Assembly (NCBI GenBank): GCA_943912255.1
Contig: CALTTP010000001.1
Span: forward strand, 62,001 to 126,000
Origin: an uncultured Peptoniphilaceae bacterium
GTDB lineage: Bacteria; Bacillota; Clostridia; Tissierellales; Peptoniphilaceae
Direction: 5' to 3'
Length of the DNA: 64,000 nucleotides
This document shows positions 1-7,572 of the stretch, one piece after another (position 1 is the first letter of the stretch; each line of letters begins with the position of its first letter). The notes beneath the pieces were generated by a model, which worked only from the letters and a program-made list of their open reading frames with translations, searched no databases and was not told the DNA's origin. The position numbers and the translations under genes were made by a program.

Positions 1-503
1 ATGACTTTGTAATAGGATCCATACATTGCCTCTTTGAAAAAGATCTATATGCTGGTGGATACTATGAGAAGTTGAAACCTGAAGAGTTATATAAGATCTA
101 CTATGAAGAGATGTATAAAAGTGTAAAGGCTATGAAAAACTTCGATGTATTGGGACATATAGACTATATTGACCGTTATCTAGACAACTATTTTGACGTT
201 CCAGACCAAGATGAAAATAAGGAAGTAATCATAGAAATATTAAAAGAATTGATTAATAGCAACAGAGGAATAGAGATTAATACAGGAGGATTTAGAAAGG
301 GATTACCCTACCTTCACCCTCACAGAAAGATTTTATCCTGGTATCGAGAACTTGGTGGTGAAATTGTAACCATAGGATCTGATGCCCATAAGAGCTATGA
401 TATTGGATATAAAAATGAAAAGGCAATGGAATATTTAAAGTCCTTTGGTTTTTCTGGGGTATATGTATTTGAAAATCGAAAGCCAAGAAAGTTGGAATTT
501 TAA
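1..503 (+). CDS. hisJ: Histidinol-phosphatase, PHP family (5' end outside window)
   Basis: This open frame enters from the left edge (codons run from base 3) and ends at a TAA at 501-503, so only the C-terminal part is present. HisJ-type PHP phosphatases remove phosphate from histidinol phosphate in histidine synthesis. Visible family signatures are GSIHCLF near the left edge, FDVLGHIDYIDRY, EINTGGFRKG and, near the C terminus, GGEIVTIGSDAH, whose Asp and His belong to the PHP metal centre. A TTG at 72 is not the start, because the homology runs upstream of it. The stop overlaps the asparaginase ATG by one base (TAATG), so the two are probably cotranslated. No other his gene is visible, so a related PHP phosphatase remains possible. 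Confidence 0.8.
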   Translation, partial: DFVIGSIHCLFEKDLYAGGYYEKLKPEELYKIYYEEMYKSVKAMKNFDVLGHIDYIDRYLDNYFDVPDQDENKEVIIEILKELINSNRGIEINTGGFRKGLPYLHPHRKILSWYRELGGEIVTIGSDAHKSYDIGYKNEKAMEYLKSFGFSGVYVFENRKPRKLEF

Positions 504-1498
504 TGAAGAATATATTGATGATTTCAACGGGAGGTACCATAGCTTCCGTGAATAGTGGAAAAGGGCTAGCTCCTGGCCTTAATTCAAAGGATTTGGTGGA
601 ATATTTAAAACTGGATTCAAAAAAAATAAATGTGGAAACATTGGATTTAATGAGTATAGACAGTACGGATATTCAGGTGGAGGACTGGATAAAGATAAGC
701 TGTGCTCTTGAACTTAACTACAGTAAATATGATGGATTTGTCATAACCCATGGAACGGACACCTTGGCTTATACGGCCTGTGCCATATCTTACTTAATTC
801 AAAATTCGGTAAAGCCCATAGTCTTAACAGGGGCTCAAAAATCCATCTTTAGTGACATAACTGACGCAAAATTAAATCTGACAGATAGTATAACCTATGC
901 CTGTGATGATAAATCGAATAATGTAAGTATCGTATTTAATGGAAAAGTTATTGCTGGAACTAGGGGAAGGAAGGAAAAGACCAAGAGTTATGATGCCTTT
1001 ACAAGTTTAAACTATCCTCTATTGGCAACGGTTCATGACGATAGGATAATTAGATATATCCACAATGAAGTTGAAGAAGAAAATCCTACCTTCTATCATG
1101 AATTAGATGATTCGGTTTTTCTATTGAAATTAATTCCCACAATAGAGCCAGAACTGCTCTTTTATATCTTTGAAAAATATAAGACCGTTATTGTAGAATC
1201 CTACGGAGTAGGGGGGATTCCTTCCTATTTAGTGGACACCTTTAAAGCTGTGAATAAAAGTGAAAAACAGAGAAATATAGTTATAACTACCCAAGTTCCC
1301 ATGGAGGGTTCGGATATATCCGTCTATGAGGTAGGTAGAAGATTAGATGAATTAAATATCATGGAATCCTTCGATATGACTTTGGAAGCTACAGTGGTAA
1401 AACTTATGTGGGCAATGGCTCAAAGTGATGGAGATTTTGAAAAACTTAAGGATTTGTTTTACACTCAGATCAATTTCGATACATTATATGAATTATAA
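503..1498 (+). CDS. ansA: L-asparaginase, type I (cytoplasmic)
   Basis: The 331-residue product should hydrolyse L-asparagine to aspartate and ammonia. It has both catalytic signatures: STGGTIAS near the N terminus, with the nucleophilic Thr, and THGTDTLAYTA around residue 85, with the second Thr and Asp. There is no signal peptide, which fits a cytoplasmic type I enzyme, and the length is normal for bacterial asparaginases. It starts inside the stop codon of the upstream phosphatase and is followed 12 bases later by signal peptidase I, so the three form a small operon. Substrate specificity (Asn against Gln) cannot be read from the sequence. Confidence 0.9.
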   Translation: MKNILMISTGGTIASVNSGKGLAPGLNSKDLVEYLKLDSKKINVETLDLMSIDSTDIQVEDWIKISCALELNYSKYDGFVITHGTDTLAYTACAISYLIQNSVKPIVLTGAQKSIFSDITDAKLNLTDSITYACDDKSNNVSIVFNGKVIAGTRGRKEKTKSYDAFTSLNYPLLATVHDDRIIRYIHNEVEEENPTFYHELDDSVFLLKLIPTIEPELLFYIFEKYKTVIVESYGVGGIPSYLVDTFKAVNKSEKQRNIVITTQVPMEGSDISVYEVGRRLDELNIMESFDMTLEATVVKLMWAMAQSDGDFEKLKDLFYTQINFDTLYEL

Positions 1499-1510
1499 GG
1501 AGATGACTTA

Positions 1511-2041
1511 ATGAAAGATACTGTTTTATCTTTGATAAAATCTGTGGTATTAGCTTTGGTTTTGGCGATAATTATTAGAACTTTCGTCTTTTCAGTAACG
1601 GAGGTTTCTGGCAGGTCCATGTATCCAAATTTTGATACTGGCGATAGGTTAATAGTTAATAGAATTGGGGTATTACTGAGAGATGTTAAAAAAGGTGAAG
1701 TAATAGAGTTTCTTTCCCCGGATATTAAACCTAATGGCAAAAGGGACCATTTTATCAAAAGAGTTATTGGAACTGCAGGGGATACTGTAAGTTTACATGA
1801 TGGAAGAGTTTACTTAAATGGTGAAGAGGTGGAAGAAGACTATATAGATAAATCTTTACAGACCCTACCTCAAACGGAACAATCTCAGTGGGAGGTAAAA
1901 GAAGGAGAAATATTTGTGCTAGGAGACAATAGATCAAATTCTGACGATGGAAGGAGATTTGGAACAGTTCCTACGGATACTGTAAAGGGAATAGCAGTCT
2001 TTAGATTTTTGCCTTTCAACAAATTTGGAAAAATCAAATAG
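1511..2041 (+). CDS. Signal peptidase I (type I, Gram-positive)
   Basis: A 176-residue membrane serine protease that removes signal peptides from Sec and Tat substrates. One N-terminal membrane helix (about residues 10-30) is followed by the catalytic domain outside the membrane. Box B (GRSMYPNF) carries nucleophile Ser36, box D (IKRVIGTAGD) carries general base Lys83, and GDNRSNSDDGRRFG is box E. The Ser/Lys dyad makes it the eubacterial type rather than the Ser/His ER type. The size matches SipS/SipT. It follows ansA by 12 bases with an AAGGAG site. Its likely clients nearby include the subtilase at 60993 and the small secreted protein at 41211. Confidence 0.95.
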   Translation: MKDTVLSLIKSVVLALVLAIIIRTFVFSVTEVSGRSMYPNFDTGDRLIVNRIGVLLRDVKKGEVIEFLSPDIKPNGKRDHFIKRVIGTAGDTVSLHDGRVYLNGEEVEEDYIDKSLQTLPQTEQSQWEVKEGEIFVLGDNRSNSDDGRRFGTVPTDTVKGIAVFRFLPFNKFGKIK

Positions 2042-2181
2042 TATATAGTGGCTCCAAGTTAAATATATTTAACCTTTGTAGTCGTTTTTATAAAGAAATT
2101 ATTGGATTTAACTGATTTTTAGTAATTTGAATTAATAAATCATCTCGATCTCAATAAAAGATTAAAGAATTATACAGAAGT

Positions 2182-2210
2182 TTTACATTTTTAATGTAAA
2201 TTGTTAAAAT
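2182..2210 (+). promoter_or_regulatory. Promoter-like hexamers over an 8-3-8 palindrome
   Basis: TTTACA (2182-2187), a 17-base spacer and TAAAAT (2205-2210) resemble a sigma-A promoter. The same bases hold a perfect inverted repeat, TTTACATT-ttt-AATGTAAA (2182-2200). A start about 7 bases after the -10 would leave only about 10 bases before the ATG at 2227, barely enough for the GGAGGAG site. It may therefore be an operator with the true start elsewhere. The regulator is unknown. Confidence 0.4.
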
Positions 2211-2226
2211 AATTGAAGGAGGAGAG

Positions 2227-3156
2227 ATGAACAAAAAAAGAAATTCTAGGAGTAGAGCTAGAAAGCGTCAAGTTTTTCGAAATAGATTATTTCTATCTAT
2301 TTTTCTTGTGCTGTTGATTCTACTTATTAAAAATGCTTTTTCTCTAGGAAATAGGATGGAGATGGCTTCTGAAAACCTAGATTTAATAGGTACGGCAAAA
2401 GACTATTCTCCTGACAAAGAATCTGAGAAAGGCTCTAAACAAAAGGATATAAAATACGAAGAAGCAACTTCTTTGGAAGGATATTTGGGAAATATAGAGA
2501 AAGCTGCAGAAGTGGATAAAAATGCTCAAATCATTTTAGACAATAGAGAAGAATTGCCAGAGAGTATGATTAAGATGGCAGGGAGAAATCCAGACACCAT
2601 CGATTTTATTGCAAAATACATCGATAATAGGATTAAGTATACTTACACCTATCCTAATAAAATCTATGGAGATTTGAAATATCCCTACTATATCCAATGG
2701 GATCAAAATTGGGGATATCAAGAATATGGCTCTGGAATCATAGGAGACACTGGTTGTGCTCCAACTTCTTTGGCTATGATGCTTTCAGGTATGATCAATA
2801 GGCGAATAACTCCAAGTGATATTGCTAAACTATCCCATGACAACGGATATGTTGGAGATTATGGGACTAACTGGGATTTATATCCCTTTATTGCCAAGGA
2901 ATACAATTTGGAACTTAAAAGCATTGGCACTTCTGAAGAAGAGATTACAAAAGCTTTAGATGAGGGCTATTCTATTATAGTATCCGTTGGACCAGGGACA
3001 TTTACTACGGTTTCTCATGTTATGCTAATAATCGGACATGATGATTACGGAAGACTTAAGATATATGATCCCAATAATTTGGAAAATTCAGAAAAGCTAT
3101 GGAATTATGATGAATTTAGTAAAGATGTAAAGAAATTATGGGCTTTTAAAAAATGA
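2227..3156 (+). CDS. Membrane-anchored C39-like (papain-fold) peptidase
   Basis: A 309-residue protein with a basic N terminus, one membrane helix (about residues 20-36), a charged linker (about 45-130) and a C-terminal C39_2-type cysteine peptidase domain. The putative triad is Cys177 in GDTGCAPTSLAMML, His264 in VSHVMLIIGHDD and Asp281 in IYDPNN. Topology puts the peptidase outside the membrane. Relatives include phytochelatin-synthase-like and SH3-associated wall peptidases, and the substrate is not known. The start is set by GGAGGAG just upstream. The TrmH-family gene starts within its stop codon, so the two are translationally coupled although their functions look unrelated. Confidence 0.75.
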   Translation: MNKKRNSRSRARKRQVFRNRLFLSIFLVLLILLIKNAFSLGNRMEMASENLDLIGTAKDYSPDKESEKGSKQKDIKYEEATSLEGYLGNIEKAAEVDKNAQIILDNREELPESMIKMAGRNPDTIDFIAKYIDNRIKYTYTYPNKIYGDLKYPYYIQWDQNWGYQEYGSGIIGDTGCAPTSLAMMLSGMINRRITPSDIAKLSHDNGYVGDYGTNWDLYPFIAKEYNLELKSIGTSEEEITKALDEGYSIIVSVGPGTFTTVSHVMLIIGHDDYGRLKIYDPNNLENSEKLWNYDEFSKDVKKLWAFKK

Positions 3157-3860
3157 TGCGACTTAAAAATTACAAGAAGGAATTTGATTATTCTTATGTT
3201 CTAGGACCTTTTCCCACATTGGAATTGGTAGAGACAAAACCTGAAATTCTGGAATCTGTGTATATTTCACCGGATTTTAATAAAATCCAGGAAACCATAG
3301 AGTTATTAGAAAAATTGGGAATTGCCTATGAAATAGACCAAAAGAATTTAAATAGAATATCCACTAAGAAAAAGGAATATATGGCTGGTGTATTTAATAA
3401 ATACAAAGGTGAAATTTCCCGTGGTAAAAACCATATCTTATTGGATAATGTTTCTGATATGGGCAACTTAGGAACTATTATTAGAACCATGGTGGGTTTT
3501 GGTTATAGGGACTTGGCCTTAGTTGGAAACTGTTGTGACATTTTTAACCCTAAGGTCATAAGAGGTTCCATGGGGGCTTTTTTCAAGGTTAACTTTGAAG
3601 AGTTCTCCAATTTAAAGGAATATAGGGAAAGATTTGACAATAAAATATATAGCTTTATGCTAGAAGAAGATTCAAAGGAAATAAAAACTACAAATTTTGA
3701 AGAAAACTTTACTTTGGCTTTTGGAAACGAAGGCAGAGGACTGGGGGATGAATATAAATCCAATGGTATTTCCAAGGTTATCATACCTCAATCGGAAGAT
3801 GTAGACTCTTTGAATTTAACTATAGCTGCAGCAGTAGCTATGTATGAAGCAGGAAAATAG
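3153..3860 (+). CDS. TrmH/SpoU-family RNA 2'-O-methyltransferase
   Basis: A 235-residue SPOUT methyltransferase. The three SpoU motifs are present in the C-terminal half: DNVSDMGNLGTIIRT (motif 1), FGNEGRGLG (motif 2) and IPQSEDVDSLNLTIAAAVAMYE (motif 3), which forms the knotted AdoMet site. The N-terminal region resembles the rRNA substrate-binding domain but is divergent. Whether the target is 23S rRNA (RlmB-like) or tRNA cannot be settled. It begins at ATGATG overlapping the TGA of the peptidase gene, so either Met is possible (4-base or 1-base overlap). There is no separate ribosome binding site, which suggests coupled translation. It ends at a strong terminator. Confidence 0.85.
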   Translation: MMRLKNYKKEFDYSYVLGPFPTLELVETKPEILESVYISPDFNKIQETIELLEKLGIAYEIDQKNLNRISTKKKEYMAGVFNKYKGEISRGKNHILLDNVSDMGNLGTIIRTMVGFGYRDLALVGNCCDIFNPKVIRGSMGAFFKVNFEEFSNLKEYRERFDNKIYSFMLEEDSKEIKTTNFEENFTLAFGNEGRGLGDEYKSNGISKVIIPQSEDVDSLNLTIAAAVAMYEAGK

Positions 3861-3892
3861 AAGAGCACTCGTTGTGAGTGCTCTTGATTTTT
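3861..3892. terminator. Bidirectional terminator between convergent genes
   Basis: A perfect 10-bp stem (3861-3870 with 3876-3885), GTTGT loop, then a run of Ts on the + strand. It separates the methyltransferase gene from the convergent double-cubane reductase gene. The stem shares the core AGCACTC/GAGTGCT with hairpins at 37947, 45615 and 49008. Confidence 0.85.
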
Positions 3893-3895
3893 TTC

Positions 3896-5044
3896 TTAAA
3901 TCATCTCTAAAAATGCGGCGATTCTTGTATTCAATTGACCAATGTCAGATTGACCATAGTCTGTTTCTACAGACATAAATGGCAAGTTCTTTTCCTTATT
4001 TACAAAGTTTTTAATACTTAGAGATTCCACTTGGAAAGGTTGACAAGCCTGTAAGTGCATGTCGATTACACCGTCTACTTTAAATTGGTCTATGAGTCTT
4101 GACAAAAGATCCTTTCTATTAGGGTTTGGAGACATACATGCACATCCTATTTGAAGGTATTTGTCTGCAATGGCGTGGATTGGGTTTCCTGTATCCTCTT
4201 CTACGTTTTTATCAATTGCCTTGGCACCACCACAGTTCTCATAGGTAACTACGATTCCACCGTTTTCTTCCACGGCTTGAATTACTTTTTCAGTGGCAGC
4301 CCCTATAGGACATCCAGTTATTAAGATTCTCTTCTTACCTGTAATCTTTTGACTTTCTGATAAAACCTGTTCCTTAAGTTCCTTTATCCTTTGAGGAATT
4401 GATCTTTTATCAAAGTCAAAGGTAATTCCGTTTAATACATGCCATAATTCTAAACCTGTACAAGGTAGTTCATCTGTCGCCATTATCTCGTAAAAGTCCT
4501 TTACAGCAGAACGTTCAGCGTTCTTTATTTTAATAGCCTCTTCCAAGTCTTCATCGGTAATAGTTACATTAAACTTTTCTTCTAATAATTCCTTGGCGAT
4601 TACTATTTGATTTTCCCATAGTCTTAAACCTTCTTCAGAATATTTATTAGGTAGTTCCATAACATGAGTAGGTCTAAAATTTCCTAGATATTCATACATC
4701 TTTTTCTTTCCATCACAGGTAGTTTCACCTATAATAAGGTCTGAGAAAAAGAAGAAGGGACATTTATCTGTCATGGCAAAACCATAGCTGGATTTTATTA
4801 GAGGACATAGGTTACTAGGTAAGTCCCTTTCTGCATCTCCAATGGTTTCATCAGATGTTGAACAGAGGGAAACGCTAGTGGCCCCTGCAGCTATTGCCAA
4901 TTCTTGAGGGAAAAATGTACAAAAAGTTCCGATTAGTGGAATTCCCTTTTCTTTTTGTTCCTTTACTTTTATAAAAGCCTTTTGTCTACCTTCAGCAAAA
5001 TCGTTGAAGATTTCAGGCAATTCTTTTCTAACTTTAACAGTCAT
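3896..5044 (-). CDS. Double-cubane-cluster reductase / HgdB-like 2-hydroxyacyl-CoA dehydratase family
   Basis: A 382-residue protein of the HgdB/FldB family, which carries low-potential Fe-S clusters and needs an ATP-driven activator to receive electrons. Conserved cysteines lie in GTFCTFFP, SNLCPLIKSS, TDKCPFFFFSD, GETTCDGKKK, ITGCPIG, ENCGG, IGCACMSPNPNRKD and LQACQPF. A stand-alone ~385-residue member resembles the YjiM/DCCP branch of anaerobic double-cubane reductases more than the two-subunit CoA dehydratases. No partner subunit, activator ATPase or CoA-transferase lies nearby, so the substrate is open. ATG 5044 is chosen because AAGGAG (5053-5058) sits 8 bases upstream; a GTG three codons earlier overlaps that site. 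A long hairpin leader precedes it. Confidence 0.75.
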   Translation of the reverse strand: MTVKVRKELPEIFNDFAEGRQKAFIKVKEQKEKGIPLIGTFCTFFPQELAIAAGATSVSLCSTSDETIGDAERDLPSNLCPLIKSSYGFAMTDKCPFFFFSDLIIGETTCDGKKKMYEYLGNFRPTHVMELPNKYSEEGLRLWENQIVIAKELLEEKFNVTITDEDLEEAIKIKNAERSAVKDFYEIMATDELPCTGLELWHVLNGITFDFDKRSIPQRIKELKEQVLSESQKITGKKRILITGCPIGAATEKVIQAVEENGGIVVTYENCGGAKAIDKNVEEDTGNPIHAIADKYLQIGCACMSPNPNRKDLLSRLIDQFKVDGVIDMHLQACQPFQVESLSIKNFVNKEKNLPFMSVETDYGQSDIGQLNTRIAAFLEMI

Positions 5045-5066
5045 TATTAACACTCCTTTTTCTAGA

Positions 5067-5112
5067 CAGCCAAGTAATCTTTACCATGAAAAATATGTAG
5101 ATTGCTTGACTG
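5067..5112 (-). promoter_or_regulatory. Long hairpin in the 5' leader of the double-cubane reductase gene
   Basis: Read on the minus strand, a 14-base arm (5112-5099) pairs with 5080-5067 across an 18-base loop, with one mismatch and one G-U pair. It lies between the promoter (5124-5151) and the AAGGAG site at 5053-5058, so it is part of the mRNA leader. The same DNA is an imperfect inverted repeat that could instead be an operator. It matches no riboswitch I recognise. Confidence 0.5.
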
Positions 5113-5123
5113 CCCTTAAGATA

Positions 5124-5151
5124 ATTATATAACAAAAATTCAAAACTTCAA
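5124..5151 (-). promoter_or_regulatory. Promoter for the double-cubane reductase gene
   Basis: On the minus strand TTGAAG (5151-5146), a 16-base spacer and a perfect TATAAT (5129-5124) form a good sigma-A promoter, giving a leader of about 70 bases. A + strand promoter-like pair, TTGACT (5106-5111) and TATAAC (5128-5133), overlaps it and could serve the HAD phosphatase gene. The two would then be divergent, face-to-face promoters. Confidence 0.55.
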
Positions 5152-5217
5152 TAAAAGTCAAAGAAAAACAATCATTTATACCTCTACAATGTGGTAAAAT
5201 TAGAACAGGAGGTTAAG

Positions 5218-5901
5218 ATGTTTAGAGGATTTGTATTTGATTTAGATGGAACATTAATTGACAGCTTGAAAACTATAGGAAGTCTATTTAACAGTCATCT
5301 TTGTAAGATGGGCTATGATATTTGTGACTATGATCTTTATAACGAATTTGTCGGAGATGGGGCAGAGGTTATGGCTACAAGAGCCTTTAACTATATTAAC
5401 GACAGAGACAAATTAAACTTAACAGAAGAGGAATTGGGAAAGAAAGTTCAGCAGATACTACCAGACTATCTCTATGAATACAATAATAGGAATGATGATT
5501 TTACAAAACCCTATGAGGGAATTGTAAAAACATTGAAAAAGCTTAAAGAAGAAGGTAGAATTTTGGCAGTTTGTACCAATAAACCTATGAAGGCAGCAGA
5601 AATTGTCTTGAATAATATCTTCGGTAAAGATTTCTTCGATTTTATTTTAGGAGATAAAACAGGAATTAAATTGAAACCCCATCAAGACATGATAGATGAG
5701 TTTAAAAAGGTTTCAGGACTTAAACCGGAAGAGATCGTCTACTTTGGAGATACTTCCACGGATATGATTACGGCAGTAAATGGAAATCTCTATCCTGTAG
5801 GAGTAACTTGGGGCTTTAGAAGTAGAGAAGAACTCTTGGAAAATGGGGCAAAGTCAATAATAGATAAACCAGAAGAGATATTACAATTTTTAAATTTCTA
5901 A
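5218..5901 (+). CDS. HAD-superfamily phosphatase, phosphoglycolate phosphatase-like
   Basis: A 227-residue haloacid dehalogenase-type phosphatase. Motif I is VFDLDGTLIDS with the nucleophilic Asp, motif II is AVCTNKP, and motif IV is VYFGDTSTDM. The helical cap between motifs I and II fits the Gph/PGP class. Actual substrates of such enzymes vary (phosphoglycolate, pyrophosphate, sugar phosphates), so none is assigned. ATG 5218 follows AGGAGG (5207-5212) at good spacing; a GTG at 5191 lacks a site. Only six bases separate its stop from the Fur-box promoter downstream, so the terminator at 6002 may also end this transcript. Confidence 0.8.
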   Translation: MFRGFVFDLDGTLIDSLKTIGSLFNSHLCKMGYDICDYDLYNEFVGDGAEVMATRAFNYINDRDKLNLTEEELGKKVQQILPDYLYEYNNRNDDFTKPYEGIVKTLKKLKEEGRILAVCTNKPMKAAEIVLNNIFGKDFFDFILGDKTGIKLKPHQDMIDEFKKVSGLKPEEIVYFGDTSTDMITAVNGNLYPVGVTWGFRSREELLENGAKSIIDKPEEILQFLNF

Positions 5902-5907
5902 AAGCTA

Positions 5908-5936
5908 TTGACAATCGTTATCAATACTGTTAGAAT
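5908..5936 (+). promoter_or_regulatory. Strong promoter overlapped by a Fur-box-like operator
   Basis: TTGACA (5908-5913), a 17-base spacer and TAGAAT (5931-5936) give a near-consensus promoter. Bases 5909-5923 read TGACAATCGTTATCA, matching 13 of 15 positions of the Bacillus 7-1-7 Fur box (TGATAAT-N-ATTATCA), and they overlap the -35 element where a repressor would block polymerase. A related metalloregulator of the Fur family is the alternative reading. Confidence 0.65.
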
Positions 5937-5942
5937 AAAAGC

Positions 5943-6035
5943 AGATATTAGATTCAAAACACCCCTTTTGAAAAATATCTTATTTGGATTCCAATCCATT
6001 TATAAGCGGATACCCCTTATCCGCTTATTTTTTTT
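5943..6035 (+). ncRNA. Candidate Fur-regulated small RNA with C-rich loops
   Basis: The transcript predicted from the promoter at 5908-5936 is about 93 nt and ends at a strong terminator. Hairpin 1 pairs 5943-5949 with 5974-5980 and, after a small internal loop, 5953-5959 with 5966-5972, leaving a CACCCC loop. Hairpin 2 is the terminator, with a CCCCT loop. Small size, iron-type control and exposed C-rich loops that could pair with G-rich ribosome binding sites are the hallmarks of FsrA-type iron-sparing sRNAs in Bacillus. No reading frame with a ribosome binding site lies inside. The function is inferred; the promoter, box and hairpins are seen. Confidence 0.55.
6002..6035 (+). terminator. 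Rho-independent terminator of the candidate sRNA
   Basis: An 11-bp perfect stem (6002-6012 with 6018-6028) with a CCCCT loop runs into an eight-T tract on the + strand. It would also stop readthrough from the HAD phosphatase gene. The minus-strand side has only a poor T run. Confidence 0.9.
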
Positions 6036-6106
6036 GAAAAATTTATCTATAATCATAGATAAAGAGCAAATGGATTTAATGGGTATATTAAATCATTCCT
6101 TGCTAA

Positions 6107-6499
6107 CTATCTATTTTCAACTTCAATACCATTTTTTTCTAAAAGACTTACAGTAATTCCGTTACCTTTTGTCAAATTACCTGAAAAAGTACCATCATAG
6201 ATACTGCCTTTACCACAGGAAGGACTCTTGGATTTTAAAATTGCCCTTTTGATATTATACATTTTACATATTTTTAAAGCTTCTTCAGCCCCTCTTATAA
6301 AATTTTCGGTTTTATCTTGGCCATTTCTTATTTCACAAGGCTTTCTGGGAGTGGGAAGGCCACCGGCTTGTTCAGGGCAAAAAGGGATTATATCATATTT
6401 ATCTTGAAGCTGGCCAAATATATTAACCTTTTGTAAATTTCCGTCAAATCTTGTATTTAATCCAATTAGACAGGAACTTACCAATATTTTTTCTTTCAT
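6107..6499 (-). CDS. DUF523 (YbbK-type) protein
   Basis: A 130-residue cytoplasmic protein of the DUF523 family, whose function is not known. Family marks are the N-terminal VSSCLIGLNTRFDG, the central CPEQAGGLPTPRKP and KSKSPSCGKGSIYDGTFSG. The three conserved cysteines suggest metal or thiol chemistry. It is last in a three-gene minus-strand run; its ATG overlaps the maf stop by four bases (6496-6499), so it is translationally coupled to maf. Confidence 0.85.
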   Translation of the reverse strand: MKEKILVSSCLIGLNTRFDGNLQKVNIFGQLQDKYDIIPFCPEQAGGLPTPRKPCEIRNGQDKTENFIRGAEEALKICKMYNIKRAILKSKSPSCGKGSIYDGTFSGNLTKGNGITVSLLEKNGIEVENR

Positions 6500-7164
6500 A
6501 ATTTCAAACTCCTTATAAGTTCCGGTAGAGGAAGACCTACAATATTATAATAATCTCCATAGATAGAGGAAACTAAAACTCTATCCACTTCTTGTATATT
6601 ATAAGACCCAGCTTTGTCTAAAGGGGATTTACTTTGAACATATTTTCTTATGAACTCATTGACAAAATCCCCATCTTCTACAAACTCCACCTGAGATACT
6701 TGGTAATAGAGTTTGTATTTATGATGATTTTCCAAAAGACAAACTCCTGTGCATATATAGTGAATATCACCTAGAAGGCTTATTAGGGTTTTACTTGCTT
6801 GATTTAAATCTCTTGGTTTTCCCAATATTTGATTTTTGTAGCAAACAATTGTATCAGCGGATATTATTAAACCACTATTATCCTTCTGGTATACAGCTTT
6901 TGCCTTTTCCAAGGCGATTTTGGCACAGCAGGAGAAGGAGTCCTTTAAAAAATCACCTGTAGCATTTTCTTTAAAGAAATCTTTTATTACCATGTTTTCA
7001 TCAATATCTGGCTTTATAATTTTAAAATTGGGAACTAATCCTTTTAATAATTCAATACGCCTAGGGGAAGAGGAACCTAGAATAACTTTAGAGAAATTCA
7101 AATCCTCTTCGTCCTTTATTATAAATGTTCCAATATTACTTGTATCAAAGGTTTTTTTATTCAT
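6496..7164 (-). CDS. maf: Maf-family nucleoside triphosphate pyrophosphatase
   Basis: Maf proteins hydrolyse non-canonical or modified nucleoside triphosphates (dTTP/UTP or m7GTP types) and act as house-cleaning enzymes linked to septum arrest. The signature ILGSSSPRRIELL begins near residue 28, SADTIVCYKNQILGKP is the catalytic Asp region, and DKAGSYNIQ lies toward the C terminus. The 222-residue product carries about 25 extra N-terminal residues compared with typical Maf. They look real because AGGAG sits seven bases before the ATG at 7164. The start overlaps the chorismate mutase stop by eight bases. Confidence 0.88.
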   Translation of the reverse strand: MNKKTFDTSNIGTFIIKDEEDLNFSKVILGSSSPRRIELLKGLVPNFKIIKPDIDENMVIKDFFKENATGDFLKDSFSCCAKIALEKAKAVYQKDNSGLIISADTIVCYKNQILGKPRDLNQASKTLISLLGDIHYICTGVCLLENHHKYKLYYQVSQVEFVEDGDFVNEFIRKYVQSKSPLDKAGSYNIQEVDRVLVSSIYGDYYNIVGLPLPELIRSLKL

Positions 7165-7423
7165 TTAACTGCTCCTGAAAATCCTTAGAGATTTTTATTA
7201 TATCTTTAAAGAGTTCCTGAGAGTAAGGGAAGTATTCGCTTTTAGTATTGTCTTCAAGATTGGTTAAGATTTCATTTTCTCTTTTTATATCTGAAATCAT
7301 TAAACCCCTTTTCGTCTTTTCTTTTTTTATATCTTTGACTAGGTCCAGTCTCTTTGAAAAAAGTTTACTAATTTCTGTATCTATTAAATCTACTTCTCGT
7401 CTTAGGCTTTCTAAATCTTTCAT
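7157..7423 (-). CDS. Chorismate mutase, AroQ-type helical
   Basis: An 88-residue, all-helical protein matching free-standing AroQ-class chorismate mutases, which turn chorismate into prephenate for Phe and Tyr synthesis. The pattern LRREVDLIDTEISKLFSKRLDLVKDI with later KRE and Q-containing helices supplies the Arg and Lys residues of the active site. ATG 7423 is preferred because GGGAGG lies five bases upstream; an in-frame Met ten codons earlier lacks a site. It sits 18 kb from the shikimate operon that makes its substrate and leads the run with maf and DUF523. No prephenate dehydratase or dehydrogenase is in the window. Confidence 0.8.
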   Translation of the reverse strand: MKDLESLRREVDLIDTEISKLFSKRLDLVKDIKKEKTKRGLMISDIKRENEILTNLEDNTKSEYFPYSQELFKDIIKISKDFQEQLNE

Positions 7424-7572
7424 TATAACCTCCCTATAAATTCCTTGACTCATAACCTAAATTTCAATACTTTATTAAAGTATAGCATATTATTAATCTG
7501 GATTTCACAATGATTAAAGCAGTATTTACTAGGGTATGATATCATATAGTTATAAAATAGTAGGAGGTATTC

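Noticed and set aside
5908..6156. 82-codon frame from a TTG
   Set aside because: It begins on the -35 hexamer, runs through the terminator hairpin, has no ribosome binding site and overlaps the end of the DUF523 gene.
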